Origin: an uncultured Duganella sp. | GTDB taxonomy: Bacteria > Pseudomonadota > Gammaproteobacteria > Burkholderiales > Burkholderiaceae | Direction of reading: 5' to 3' | DNA: 53,437 nucleotides | NCBI GenBank assembly: GCA_946482335.1 | Contig: CAMLRG010000009.1 | Location: 1 to 53,437 of the forward strand | Made by a program: the position numbers and the translations under genes | The notes under the pieces: model-generated | Seen by the model: only the letters and a program-made list of their open reading frames with translations | Told to the model about the DNA's origin: nothing | Databases searched by the model: none | Shown: positions 17,336-25,996 of the stretch, piece after piece | How positions within the stretch are numbered: position 1 is the first letter of the stretch | How the letters are laid out: each line of letters opens with the position of its first letter

Positions 17336-19545
17336 AGGGGCAGCATTGTATTCGATCTCGGGTGATCGGCTGCCAGCAATTGGGCGAACGCTTCGGCCGG
17401 CATCGGCCGCGCATAGAAGTAGCCCTGGATTTCGTCGCAATGGTGGGCACGCAGCCATTCCTGCTGCAGCAGCGTTTCCACCCCTTCGGCGACGATGTGC
17501 ATGTTCAGGTTGTGGCCCAGGTCGATGATCGAGCGGCAGATCGCTTCATCGGCTTGCTCGCTGCCCAACTGGCGCACGAAGGTCTGGTCGATCTTCAGGT
17601 GGTCGACCGGCAGTTCGCGCAAGCGCGCCAGCGAGGAATGGCCGGTGCCGAAGTCGTCGAGCGCGAGCCGGATGCCGATCTCCTTCAGTTCCTTCATCTT
17701 CGCGACCGCATCGTCGATATTGTCGATCACCATCGATTCGGTGATCTCGAAACTCAGCAGCGCCGGCGGCACATCGTGCTCCTGCAGCGCGACCTCAATG
17801 TGCTCGACCAGCCCATCCTCGCGGAATTGGCGCGGGGACAAATTGACCGCGACCGGCACCATCGGCAAGCCGGCGTCACGCCATTGGCGCTGCTGGCGGC
17901 AAACTTCACGGATCACCCAGGCGCCGAGGGGCACGATCAAGCCGCTGCTTTCCGCCACCGGAATGAATTCGCCGGGCGATACCAGGCCGCGCGTCGGGTG
18001 CTGCCAGCGCACCAGCGCTTCGGCACCGGCCAGGCTGCCATCGCCCATCGCTGCGCGCGGCTGGTAGTACAGGACCAGTTCATGGTGCACCAGGGCGCGC
18101 CGCAATTCCGCTTCCATGGCGAACATGCGGGAGGTGCGCTCATTCATTTCCGGTGCGTAGAAGCGGAAGCGGTTGCCTCCCAGGCCCAGCGCGTGCGCCA
18201 TGGCGGCATTGGCCGAACGCAGGATGCCGCAGGCATCGTTCCCATCCTTGCTCACCAGGGCGATGCCGATACTGGCGGTGGTGGTCACGATATTGTCCTG
18301 CCAGCGCATCGGCGCCTTGACGGCGTTGAGCAGCTTGGCCGCCACCGGCAAGACGTCGTCATCGTTGACCAGGTCGGCCACGATCACGGCGAATTCATTG
18401 CCCAGCAGGCGGGCCACGGTATCGCCTTCGCGCAGGCAGCCCTGCATGGCGGAAGCGGCGTGCATCAACAGCGCATTGCAGGCATCATGCCCAAGGCTGG
18501 CCTTCACGCCACGGTAGCGGTCCATGGTCAGGGCCAGCACCGCCACCTTGCGCCCATTGCGCTCGGCCGCCGCCATCGCTTGACGCAGGCGGTCGTTGAA
18601 CAAGGTACGGTTGGCCAGACCGGTGGCGGGATCGTGGTTGGCCTGGTAGGCCAGCGCCTGCTCGGCGGCTCGGCGCCTGCGCGCTTCGCGCAGGCTGTTC
18701 AAGCCATAAGCCAGGTCGTCGGCCAGCTTCTGCAACAAGGCCGTTTCCTCGCTGTCGAAGGCATCGGGCTGGTTGGCATACAGGACCAGTACACCCATGG
18801 GCTTCCCGTCCACCGCGCCGCCGCACAAGGGCAAGGCCAGCGCGCTGGGGAAACCATATTCGCCGGCATCGCCCTGGCGCAACTGGATCCGGCCCTCGCA
18901 CTGCGCCTGCACAGCAATCCCTATGCACGTGCAGCCGGGCTGCCAACCGGCGGCCGCAGCGGCGCGCCGGCCTTCGGCGCTACCGCACAGCTCACTGGCC
19001 AACAGTTCCCGACCGCTGCCATGCGCCGCCATGCCCGTCCACACCAGGGGGTAGCCCCCCTCCTCCCACAAGGTGCGGCACACCACCGCCGTCAATTCTT
19101 CGCCACTGCCGGCACGCACCAGCGCTTCACTGCAACGCGACAGCAGACGCAGGCGGCGGTTGGCGCGCATCAGTTCCGCTTGCTGGCGCTGTTCCTGTTC
19201 GCGGACCGCTTGCAGCTTGGCGGCCATGCTGTTCAAGGATTCGGTGAGGATCACGAGTTCGCCCGCGCCAGCTTGGCGGGAAAGGCGCACGCCGTGGTCG
19301 CCTGCAGCCAGGGCGTGTGCAAAATGTACGCCTTCCTCGACCGAGCGGCGGATATTCCTGGATGTCAGCCCGACGACCGCCAGGGCGGCAAGTGAGCCGC
19401 TGACGGCGGCGAACACGACGTCCAGCAAGCCACTGCGTCCGAGCGCAGGGATGCTGGCGCGCGCCAGGGCCAGCGCCGCAACGCCAGCGGCGATGCCGAT
19501 GATCAGCCGCGCCGGCGCGCGAAGTTGTTTGGAATGCTTGACCAT
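17308..19545 (-). CDS. GAF - degenerate GGDEF - EAL protein (c-di-GMP phosphodiesterase)
   Basis: A 745-residue membrane protein. Two hydrophobic helices (about 12-30 and 40-60) precede a HAMP-like linker (60-113), a GAF-like domain (about 130-285), GGDEF (about 295-465) and EAL (about 475-725). The GGDEF signature is LGNEF (381-385), so cyclase activity is probably lost. The EAL domain keeps the catalytic set: E509-A-L, E600, D630-D631 in DDFGTG, K651, E687 and Q707-GY. It should therefore hydrolyse c-di-GMP, perhaps modulated by GTP bound to the GGDEF domain. It starts 3 nt after the PstS-like gene and overlaps the flavoprotein gene. Confidence 0.92.
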   Translation of the reverse strand: MVKHSKQLRAPARLIIGIAAGVAALALARASIPALGRSGLLDVVFAAVSGSLAALAVVGLTSRNIRRSVEEGVHFAHALAAGDHGVRLSRQAGAGELVILTESLNSMAAKLQAVREQEQRQQAELMRANRRLRLLSRCSEALVRAGSGEELTAVVCRTLWEEGGYPLVWTGMAAHGSGRELLASELCGSAEGRRAAAAAGWQPGCTCIGIAVQAQCEGRIQLRQGDAGEYGFPSALALPLCGGAVDGKPMGVLVLYANQPDAFDSEETALLQKLADDLAYGLNSLREARRRRAAEQALAYQANHDPATGLANRTLFNDRLRQAMAAAERNGRKVAVLALTMDRYRGVKASLGHDACNALLMHAASAMQGCLREGDTVARLLGNEFAVIVADLVNDDDVLPVAAKLLNAVKAPMRWQDNIVTTTASIGIALVSKDGNDACGILRSANAAMAHALGLGGNRFRFYAPEMNERTSRMFAMEAELRRALVHHELVLYYQPRAAMGDGSLAGAEALVRWQHPTRGLVSPGEFIPVAESSGLIVPLGAWVIREVCRQQRQWRDAGLPMVPVAVNLSPRQFREDGLVEHIEVALQEHDVPPALLSFEITESMVIDNIDDAVAKMKELKEIGIRLALDDFGTGHSSLARLRELPVDHLKIDQTFVRQLGSEQADEAICRSIIDLGHNLNMHIVAEGVETLLQQEWLRAHHCDEIQGYFYARPMPAEAFAQLLAADHPRSNTMLPLWKAFNYKG

Positions 19546-19548
19546 GGC

Positions 19549-20337
19549 TCAATCCAGGTAAGGGACAAAATCAAAGCCGGACAAAATGCCGTTGACCTGC
19601 TCCGACAAGCAAAATGCGAAGAAGCTGCGTGCCACGCCTGCCGGAGCGTGCCGGCTGACCAGGGTCAGTTCGCGGCAGATGGGATAGCTGCCGTCGCGCA
19701 CGCGGGCGCTATTGGCGGCAATGCCGGAAACCGGCAGCAGTCTTACCGAAACGCCTTGCGCGATAGCGCGCTCCGCCACCCCGATCGACACATGGGAAAT
19801 GGCGCTCTCGCAACCAGCCACCATGGCAATGCGTTCGAGGTTCGATTCCACCCTGGCGTGAAACCTCAGGCCATCCGGCTGCAGCTCGAGGAAGCGCGCC
19901 AACAGCGCGCCGCAGGCACCTTCAGGAAGGCCACCCAGTATCCGCCAGTTGCCGGCACGGCCAGTGAGAATGTCCTGCAATTGTTGCGCACCCGGTTCGC
20001 GCAACGAACTGCTGGCGTGCACAATCAAGCCAACACCGTCGCGCGCAATGGGAATGCCGTACAGGTCGCGCTCGGCCGGCCCCAGTGCGCGCGACAACAT
20101 CGCAATCTGCGCCCCGCCCGCGCGCAGCACTTCCAACCCGCGCGCGGAACCACCCGCTTCCACTTCGATGGCGATTTCAGGATGCAGCAAACGGTATTTT
20201 CCGGCGATCGCTTCCAGCAGCGGCGCCATCGTGGTGGAGCCCAGAATATGGATCTTGCATGCGCGCTTGCGCGGGGCAATCAGGAACGCGCCAGGATCGG
20301 AACGGTTCAGACCCAGGGCGGTGAAGACGTGACCCAT
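19549..20337 (-). CDS. PstS-like substrate-binding protein without signal peptide
   Basis: A 262-residue protein of the PstS/phosphate-binding-like fold (type II periplasmic binding protein): KIHILGSTTMAPLLEAIAGKYR, then EAGGSARGLEVLRAGGAQIAMLSRAL and PICRELTLVSR near the C-terminus. The start ATG 20337 has AAGGAGA 8 nt upstream and is clear. The N-terminus (MGHVFTALGLNRSDPGAFLI) is not a signal peptide, so export by Sec is not predicted. First gene of a three-gene operon with the EAL protein and the flavoprotein. It may be a cytoplasmic ligand sensor; function unknown. Confidence 0.78.
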   Translation of the reverse strand: MGHVFTALGLNRSDPGAFLIAPRKRACKIHILGSTTMAPLLEAIAGKYRLLHPEIAIEVEAGGSARGLEVLRAGGAQIAMLSRALGPAERDLYGIPIARDGVGLIVHASSSLREPGAQQLQDILTGRAGNWRILGGLPEGACGALLARFLELQPDGLRFHARVESNLERIAMVAGCESAISHVSIGVAERAIAQGVSVRLLPVSGIAANSARVRDGSYPICRELTLVSRHAPAGVARSFFAFCLSEQVNGILSGFDFVPYLD

Positions 20338-20490
20338 TGCGACTCTCCTTGCAGGGAAGGGAAAAAGCCGCAGGGAGGAGGCGACGGGGAAGTTCGGGAC
20401 GTGACGCGGCGCAGTTTTGGGCCGGGCGCGTTCAAGTATAACCAGAAGATGCGCGCAGTCAACAAGTTGTTGCGCGCGCGCCGCAGAACC
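20338..20490. other. intergenic gap between moaD and the PstS-like gene
   Basis: About 150 nt after the moaD stop and before the PstS-like start on the minus strand. It holds the AAGGAGA Shine-Dalgarno of the PstS-like gene. No terminator hairpin with T tract and no convincing promoter could be picked out by eye. Confidence 0.4.
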
Positions 20491-20745
20491 TTAACCGCCT
20501 GTCACAGGTGGGAAAAAGGCAACCTCATCGCCGGCGGCGACCGGCGTCGCGCTGTCGCACATGCGCTGGTTGCATGCCATGCGCAAAGCGCGCCCTTCGG
20601 CCAGGGAGCTGGCCCACGGTTCGCCGCGCGCCAGCAGCCATGTGCGCACCTCGCCGACCGTGGCGACGCCGGGCGGCAGCACGACCTGCTCGCCGCTGCC
20701 CAGCGCTTCGCGCACACTGGCAAAATACTTAAGATTGATCAGCAT
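20491..20745 (-). CDS. moaD: molybdopterin synthase sulfur-carrier subunit MoaD
   Basis: An 84-residue ubiquitin-like protein ending in the required Gly-Gly (PPVTGG), whose C-terminal thiocarboxylate donates sulfur for molybdopterin dithiolene formation with MoaE. The beta-grasp start MLINLKYFASVREALG is typical. It follows moeA directly. No moaE is adjacent; the next gene belongs to another operon. Confidence 0.94.
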   Translation of the reverse strand: MLINLKYFASVREALGSGEQVVLPPGVATVGEVRTWLLARGEPWASSLAEGRALRMACNQRMCDSATPVAAGDEVAFFPPVTGG

Positions 20746-20746
20746 A

Positions 20747-21949
20747 TCAGTACATCAATTCACTGAAAGGGATGAAGCGCACCAGGTCGCCTGCCGCGAT
20801 CGGATTGCCTGGCGGATTATCGACCAGGCCATCGCCCCACACCGTGGAGGTCAGCACCGCCGAGCCCTGGTTGGGGAACAGGTCCAACCCGCCCTGCCCG
20901 TTCAATTTCACGCGCAGGAATTCGTTGCGGCGATCCGCCCGGGTCCAGTTGAAATCGGCGCGCAGCAGCATGGCGCGCGGTTGCGCCGGCACATCGGCGC
21001 CCTGCAGGCGCAACAGGAAAGGCCGCACGAACAGCAGGAAGGTGACGAAGCTGGAGACCGGGTTGCCCGGCAGCCCCAGGAAGAAGGCTTGTCCCACCTC
21101 GCCGAAAGCCAGGGGCTTGCCGGGCTTGACGGCAATCTGCCACATATTCAGCTTGCCCTCGGCTTCCACCGCCGGCTTGATATGGTCTTCCTCGCCGACG
21201 GAAACGCCGCCCGAAGTAATGATCAGGTCATTGCCGTCGGCGGCCTGGCGCAGCACGGAGCGCGTGGCATCCAGCGAATCGGGCACGATGCCGAAATCGC
21301 GCACTTCGCAGCCCAGGTTTTCCAGCAAGGCGCGCAGCGTGAAGCGGTTCGAATTGTAAATGGCCCCCGGCGCCAGCGGCTCACCCGGCATGGTGAGTTC
21401 GTCGCCGGTGAAGAATACCGCCACGCGCAGCTTGCGACGTACCGTCAGGCGGGCCATGCCGACCGATGCCGCCAGGCCCAGCTCCTGGCTGCGCAGGCGT
21501 GCGCCGGGCGCCAGGACCACGCTGCCGGCGCCGATATCCTCGCCGGTGCGGCGGATCCACTCGCCGGCTTGCGGCGTGTGGCGCACCGTCACCAGGCCGT
21601 CCTTGGCCTCGCATTGCTCTTGCATGACGACGGCATCGGCCCCTTCCGGGATCAGGGCACCTGTGAAAATACGGGCAGCGCAACCCGGCAGTAACGGCTG
21701 GCCCACCTGGCCGGCGGGAATGCGCTGCGTCACGGCCAGCGTCGCATTGCCGCTGGCGCAGTCGGCGGCGCGTACTGCATAGCCATCCATCTGGGTATTG
21801 TCGTGGGCCGGCACGTTCATGCCCGACACGACGGCCCGCGCCAGCACGCGGCCATTGGCTTCAAGGGTTGCAACGTCCTCCACCTCCGCCACCGGCCGGA
21901 CGGCGGAGAGCAGGAATTCCAGGGCTTCGCGGACGGCCAGCATTGCCAT
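20747..21949 (-). CDS. moeA: molybdopterin molybdenumtransferase MoeA
   Basis: A 400-residue enzyme that inserts molybdate into adenylated molybdopterin. Visible family features: VPAHDNTQMDGYAVRAADC near residue 50, RIFTGALIPEGADAVVMQE, the central SGGVSVGEEDHIKPA and the C-terminal LPGNPVSSFVTF. It begins 3 nt after the thrC stop and ends one base before moaD begins, so thrC-moeA-moaD are one transcription unit. Confidence 0.96.
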   Translation of the reverse strand: MAMLAVREALEFLLSAVRPVAEVEDVATLEANGRVLARAVVSGMNVPAHDNTQMDGYAVRAADCASGNATLAVTQRIPAGQVGQPLLPGCAARIFTGALIPEGADAVVMQEQCEAKDGLVTVRHTPQAGEWIRRTGEDIGAGSVVLAPGARLRSQELGLAASVGMARLTVRRKLRVAVFFTGDELTMPGEPLAPGAIYNSNRFTLRALLENLGCEVRDFGIVPDSLDATRSVLRQAADGNDLIITSGGVSVGEEDHIKPAVEAEGKLNMWQIAVKPGKPLAFGEVGQAFFLGLPGNPVSSFVTFLLFVRPFLLRLQGADVPAQPRAMLLRADFNWTRADRRNEFLRVKLNGQGGLDLFPNQGSAVLTSTVWGDGLVDNPPGNPIAAGDLVRFIPFSELMY

Positions 21950-21952
21950 GAC

Positions 21953-23428
21953 TTACAGTCCCGTGTTGGCTGCGATGTAAGCCTTCATCCTGGCGACGTC
22001 GGCGGGCATCACTTCGAAGCGCTGCGGCAGCGCCTCGATGTTTTCGAAACCGGCTGGACGTTCGGCATCTTCGCCCAACGCTTCCAGGATGGTTTCGTTG
22101 AACTTGGCGGCCAGCGCGGTTTCCAGCACGATCATGGGCACGCCTGGTTCCAGGTATTCCTTGGCAACCTTGATGCCGTCGGCAGTGTGGGTATCGATCA
22201 CGATGCCGTAATCGTCGGCCACGTCGCGGATGGTCTGCACACGGTCCTGGTGGGTCGACTTGCCCGATTTGAAGCCATAGCCGGCCACCAGCTTGAATTC
22301 GTCGCCATCGCTGCCCGGCGCGCCCGACAGGTCGAAGCCGCCCGCGCTCTCGACTTTCCCGAACAGCTCGCGCACGCGCTTGCCGTCGCCCTGCACCAGG
22401 TCGAACACGAAGCGTTCGAAATTCGATGCCTTGGAGATGTCCATCGACGGGCTGGAAGTATGGTAAGTCTCGGCCGATTTGCGTACGCGGTACACGCCGG
22501 TGCGGAAGAATTCGTCCAGCACGTCGTTTTCATTGGTTGCCACCACCAGCTTGTCGATCGGCAGGCCCATCTGGCGGGCGATATGGCCGGCGCAGATATT
22601 GCCGAAATTGCCCGACGGGACGGTGAACGACACCTTCTGCTCATTGCTGCTGGTCGCCGCCAGGTAGCCACGGAAGTAGTAAACGACCTGCGCCACCACG
22701 CGCGCCCAGTTGATCGAATTGACGGTGCCGATCTTGTGGCGGGCCTTGAATTCCAGGTCGTTCGATACTGCCTTGACCATGTCCTGGCAATCGTCGAACA
22801 CGCCTTCGACGGCGATATTGAAGATATTCGGGTCCTGCAGGCTGAACATCTGGGCCGTCTGGAAGGCGCTCATCTTCTTGTGCGGCGACAGCATGAAGAC
22901 CTTGATGCCCTTCTTGCCGCGCATCGCATATTCGGCCGCGCTGCCGGTATCGCCCGAGGTCGCGCCGAAAATGTTCAACTGGGCGTCCTGCTTGGCCAGC
23001 GCATATTCGAACAGGTTGCCCAACAGTTGCATCGCCATGTCCTTGAAGGCCAGGGTCGGTCCGTTGGACAGCGATTGCAGCACCAGCTGCTTGCCATCTT
23101 TCTCTTCCAGCACGCGCAGCGGAGTGATGTCGGCGGCGTTTTCGCCTTGGCGCACATTGCGGTAGACATCGGCGGTATAGGTCTTGTGCGCCAGGGCGCG
23201 CAGATCGGCTTCAGGGATGTCGCCCGCGAATTTTTTCAGGATTTCCACCGCCAGGTCGGCGTAGGACAGGTGACGCCATTTGTTCAGCTCTTCGCCGCTG
23301 ACCTGGGGATATTCGACTGGCAGGTACAGGCCGCCATCGGGGGCCAGACCACCCAGGAGGATGTCGGAAAATTGCTGGTGGGAGTGCGATGCAGCCGATG
23401 CGTCGGCCCGGGTAGACACGTATTGCAT
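21953..23428 (-). CDS. thrC: threonine synthase
   Basis: A 491-residue PLP enzyme that converts O-phosphohomoserine to threonine, the last biosynthetic step. PLP-binding Lys129 lies in SNGPTLAFKDMAMQ; GATSGDTGSAAEYAMRGK is the phosphate-binding loop; the N-terminal YVSTR and LAPDGGLYLP are typical of the proteobacterial long form. In many beta-proteobacteria hom precedes thrC; here the upstream gene is sdaA, separated by a promoter-like region and a palindromic repeat. Downstream moeA and moaD are co-oriented and nearly contiguous. Confidence 0.97.
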   Translation of the reverse strand: MQYVSTRADASAASHSHQQFSDILLGGLAPDGGLYLPVEYPQVSGEELNKWRHLSYADLAVEILKKFAGDIPEADLRALAHKTYTADVYRNVRQGENAADITPLRVLEEKDGKQLVLQSLSNGPTLAFKDMAMQLLGNLFEYALAKQDAQLNIFGATSGDTGSAAEYAMRGKKGIKVFMLSPHKKMSAFQTAQMFSLQDPNIFNIAVEGVFDDCQDMVKAVSNDLEFKARHKIGTVNSINWARVVAQVVYYFRGYLAATSSNEQKVSFTVPSGNFGNICAGHIARQMGLPIDKLVVATNENDVLDEFFRTGVYRVRKSAETYHTSSPSMDISKASNFERFVFDLVQGDGKRVRELFGKVESAGGFDLSGAPGSDGDEFKLVAGYGFKSGKSTHQDRVQTIRDVADDYGIVIDTHTADGIKVAKEYLEPGVPMIVLETALAAKFNETILEALGEDAERPAGFENIEALPQRFEVMPADVARMKAYIAANTGL

Positions 23429-23466
23429 AGGGTAGAAAGTCCGGTGGCGGGTGAAAACGGACTCTT

Positions 23467-23472
23467 ATTATA
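23467..23472 (-). promoter_or_regulatory. putative -10 box of thrC-moeA-moaD
   Basis: Minus strand TATAAT (23472-23467) lies about 40 nt upstream of the thrC start. No matching -35 is evident at 16-18 bp, so an activator or an extended context may be needed. Confidence 0.35.
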
Positions 23473-23524
23473 GTGCCACCGGAGTTTCTTTGTGGATTTC
23501 GCCGGATTTTGGAATTTTCTTCCG

Positions 23525-23580
23525 AAAACCGGTAGTACGGTGTCTGACCCTCGGGGTCAGACACCGGTGTGCCGGTTTTG
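23525..23580. repeat. palindromic intergenic repeat, copy d (3' of sdaA)
   Basis: Core GGTGTCTGACCC-TCG-GGGTCAGACACC (23539-23565), 12-bp perfect arms, flanked by AAAACCGG (23525-23532) and CCGGTTTT (23572-23579). It lies 17 nt from the sdaA stop codon, between sdaA and the thrC promoter region. Confidence 0.88.
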
Positions 23581-23596
23581 CCGGCAAATGCAAGCG

Positions 23597-24976
23597 TCAG
23601 CAGGCAGCATGGTTAACCGTCACCACATGAATCGCCAACCCGCCCAGCGAAGTCTCCTTGTACTTCGCCTGCATATCCGCCCCGGTCTGGCGCATGGTTT
23701 CGATCACATTATCGAGGCTGACGAAGTGCGTCCCATCCCCCTTCATGGCCAGCGATGCCGCCGTGATGGCTTTGACCGCTCCCATCCCATTGCGTTCGAT
23801 GCAAGGAATCTGTACCAGCCCACCGATCGGGTCGCAGGTCATGCCCAGGTGATGTTCGATCCCGATCTCCGCCGCATTCTCAATCTGGGCGTTGGACCCG
23901 CCCAGCGCAGCCACCAATCCCGCCGCCGCCATGGCGCAGGCCACGCCAACCTCACCCTGGCAGCCAACTTCCGCGCCCGAGATCGACGCATTGCGCTTGC
24001 ACAGCATCCCAATCGCTGCAGCAGTCAGCAAAAACGCCCGCACACCGGACACCGGGTCGACCGGTTTACAGTCTTCCGCATAGTATTTCAGCACAGCGGG
24101 AATGATGCCCGCAGCCCCGTTTGTAGGCGCCGTTACAACACGTCCGCCGGCCGCGTTCTCTTCATTGACCGCCATCGCATACAAGCTCACCCCGTTCAGC
24201 GCATCGTGCGGCAGCTGGTTCTCACGGCTGCCCGCCTGCGCCTGGCGCCAAAGGTCGGCCGCGCGGCGCTTCACATTCAAGCCGCCCGGCAGCTGGCCTG
24301 TGGTTTCCAGCCCATGCTGGATACAGTCGCGCATGACATGCCAGATGCGGTCCAGCCCTGCATTCAATTCCGCCTCGCCGATACGGGTCAGCTCATTGGC
24401 ACGCAGCATTTGCGGGATGGTCTTGCCGCTGCTGACGCCATGCCCCAGGAGTTCGGCCATGGTGTCGAATGGATACGGCAAGCGCACCTTCGGCTTGCCA
24501 TCGGTGCTCGGTTGCTCGCCTTCAGCGTGGATAAAGCCGCCACCGATCGAGTAATACACCTTGCTGACGGTGCTGCCGTCGGCGCGCGTCAGGGTGAAGC
24601 GCATGCCGTTCGGGTGCTCCGGCAAAGTTTCGGACATATGGAAGACCAGGTGCTGCTTGCGCGTGAATGGCACGGTCTTCCCGCCCAGCAGGCGCAATTC
24701 GCCGTCCACTTCGGCGGCGGCCAGCATGTCTTCGACGGCATCGGGATCGACGCCCTGCGGTGTTTCGCCCATCAGGCCAAGCAGCACCGCCTTGTCGGTG
24801 CCGTGCCCAATCCCGGTCAAGGCCAGGGAGCCGAACAGTTCGGCCGTCACGGCAGTGACATCGTCCACAGGACTGTTTTCGACCAGGAAGCGGCGGGCCG
24901 CCACCATCGGCCCCACCGTGTGCGAGCTGGAGGGCCCGATACCAATCTTGAATAGGTCAAAAACGCTCATGTCCAT
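23597..24976 (-). CDS. sdaA: L-serine ammonia-lyase (iron-sulfur)
   Basis: A 459-residue single-chain L-serine dehydratase that converts serine to pyruvate and ammonia using a [4Fe-4S] cluster. The N-terminus SVFDLFKIGIGPSSSHTVGPM is the family signature. Cluster-ligand cysteines are visible in the C-terminal half, including CDPIGGLVQIPC, and EVGCQGEVGVACAMAAAG is conserved. Length matches SdaA. It follows tdh after 43 nt on the same strand, consistent with a kbl-tdh-sdaA unit degrading threonine and serine. Confidence 0.96.
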   Translation of the reverse strand: MDMSVFDLFKIGIGPSSSHTVGPMVAARRFLVENSPVDDVTAVTAELFGSLALTGIGHGTDKAVLLGLMGETPQGVDPDAVEDMLAAAEVDGELRLLGGKTVPFTRKQHLVFHMSETLPEHPNGMRFTLTRADGSTVSKVYYSIGGGFIHAEGEQPSTDGKPKVRLPYPFDTMAELLGHGVSSGKTIPQMLRANELTRIGEAELNAGLDRIWHVMRDCIQHGLETTGQLPGGLNVKRRAADLWRQAQAGSRENQLPHDALNGVSLYAMAVNEENAAGGRVVTAPTNGAAGIIPAVLKYYAEDCKPVDPVSGVRAFLLTAAAIGMLCKRNASISGAEVGCQGEVGVACAMAAAGLVAALGGSNAQIENAAEIGIEHHLGMTCDPIGGLVQIPCIERNGMGAVKAITAASLAMKGDGTHFVSLDNVIETMRQTGADMQAKYKETSLGGLAIHVVTVNHAAC

Positions 24977-25019
24977 CGGGCTTGTCTCTCTCTTTTAGTG
25001 TTACTTCAAATTTTTATTG

Positions 25020-25982
25020 TCATGCGGCCTCACTGAGGCTCACGTCGATATTTGCCAGCATGTCCTTCACCATCTCGTCCACGCCGATTCGGGCTTTCCA
25101 GCCCCAGTCCGCGCTCGCCTTGGAATCGTCCAGGCTGCGCGGCCAGCTGTCGGCGATGGCCTGGCGGCTGTCCGGCGTGTACGCGATCTGGAATTCCGGC
25201 AGCGCACGCGTAATGGCCGCAGCCAGTTGCTCCGGGTTGAAGGAAACGCCGGCGACATTGTACGACGAACGAATCGCGATTTGTGCAGCCGGCGCATCCA
25301 TCAATTCAATGGTTGCGCGAATCGCGTCGGGCATGTAAATCATCGGCAGCGTAGTCTTCGGACCGAGGAAGCAATCGTAGCGTTCACCGCGCAACGCGGC
25401 GTGGAAAATCGCGATCGCATAGTCGGTGGTGCCACCGCCTGGCGGCGATTTGTAGCTGATGATCCCAGGGTAGCGGATCGAGCGCACATCGACGCCGTAC
25501 TTCAGGAAATAGTATTCGCACAGGCGTTCGCCGGCCAGCTTGGAAATGCCGTAAATCGTGGTCGGGTCCATCACCGTGTACTGCGGCGTGTTCTCGGCCG
25601 GCGTGTTGGGGCCGAAGGCGGCGATCGACGAGGGCCAGAAGATGCGCAAGGGCTTGCCTTGCTCGCCGCGCTCGCGGGCGATCTCCAGGATGTTCAGCAA
25701 GCCATCCATGTTCAGGTCCCATGCCTTCAGCGGCGCCGCTTCACCGGTTGCCGACAGCATCGCAGCCAGCTGGTAGACCTGGGTGATGCCTTCGTCCGCC
25801 ACCACCTTGGCCAGTGCGGCCTTGTCCATCACGTTCAGCACCTGGTAGCGCGCCGCATTGAACTTGTTGACAGTCCCGATATCGCTGGCAATCACGTTCT
25901 GGGCGCCGTGCTGCTGGGCCAGGGCCTCCACCAGTTCGCTGCCGATTTGGCCGTTGGCGCCGATGACGAGGATACGTTCCAT
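25020..25982 (-). CDS. L-threonine 3-dehydrogenase, SDR type
   Basis: A 320-residue extended short-chain dehydrogenase. NAD-binding GANGQIG (residues 8-14) and the catalytic Tyr144-x3-Lys148 in YGISK are present, with the upstream WPSSIAAFGP containing the catalytic Ser. The family includes UDP-sugar epimerases, but the closest pattern (SSIAAFGPNTP, RYPGIISYKSPPGGGTTDYA) is that of the epimerase-like threonine dehydrogenases. The kbl gene lies 14 nt upstream, giving the two-step route threonine to 2-amino-3-ketobutyrate to glycine plus acetyl-CoA. Confidence 0.9.
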   Translation of the reverse strand: MERILVIGANGQIGSELVEALAQQHGAQNVIASDIGTVNKFNAARYQVLNVMDKAALAKVVADEGITQVYQLAAMLSATGEAAPLKAWDLNMDGLLNILEIARERGEQGKPLRIFWPSSIAAFGPNTPAENTPQYTVMDPTTIYGISKLAGERLCEYYFLKYGVDVRSIRYPGIISYKSPPGGGTTDYAIAIFHAALRGERYDCFLGPKTTLPMIYMPDAIRATIELMDAPAAQIAIRSSYNVAGVSFNPEQLAAAITRALPEFQIAYTPDSRQAIADSWPRSLDDSKASADWGWKARIGVDEMVKDMLANIDVSLSEAA

Positions 25983-25996
25983 GGTTCTTTTCCTGA

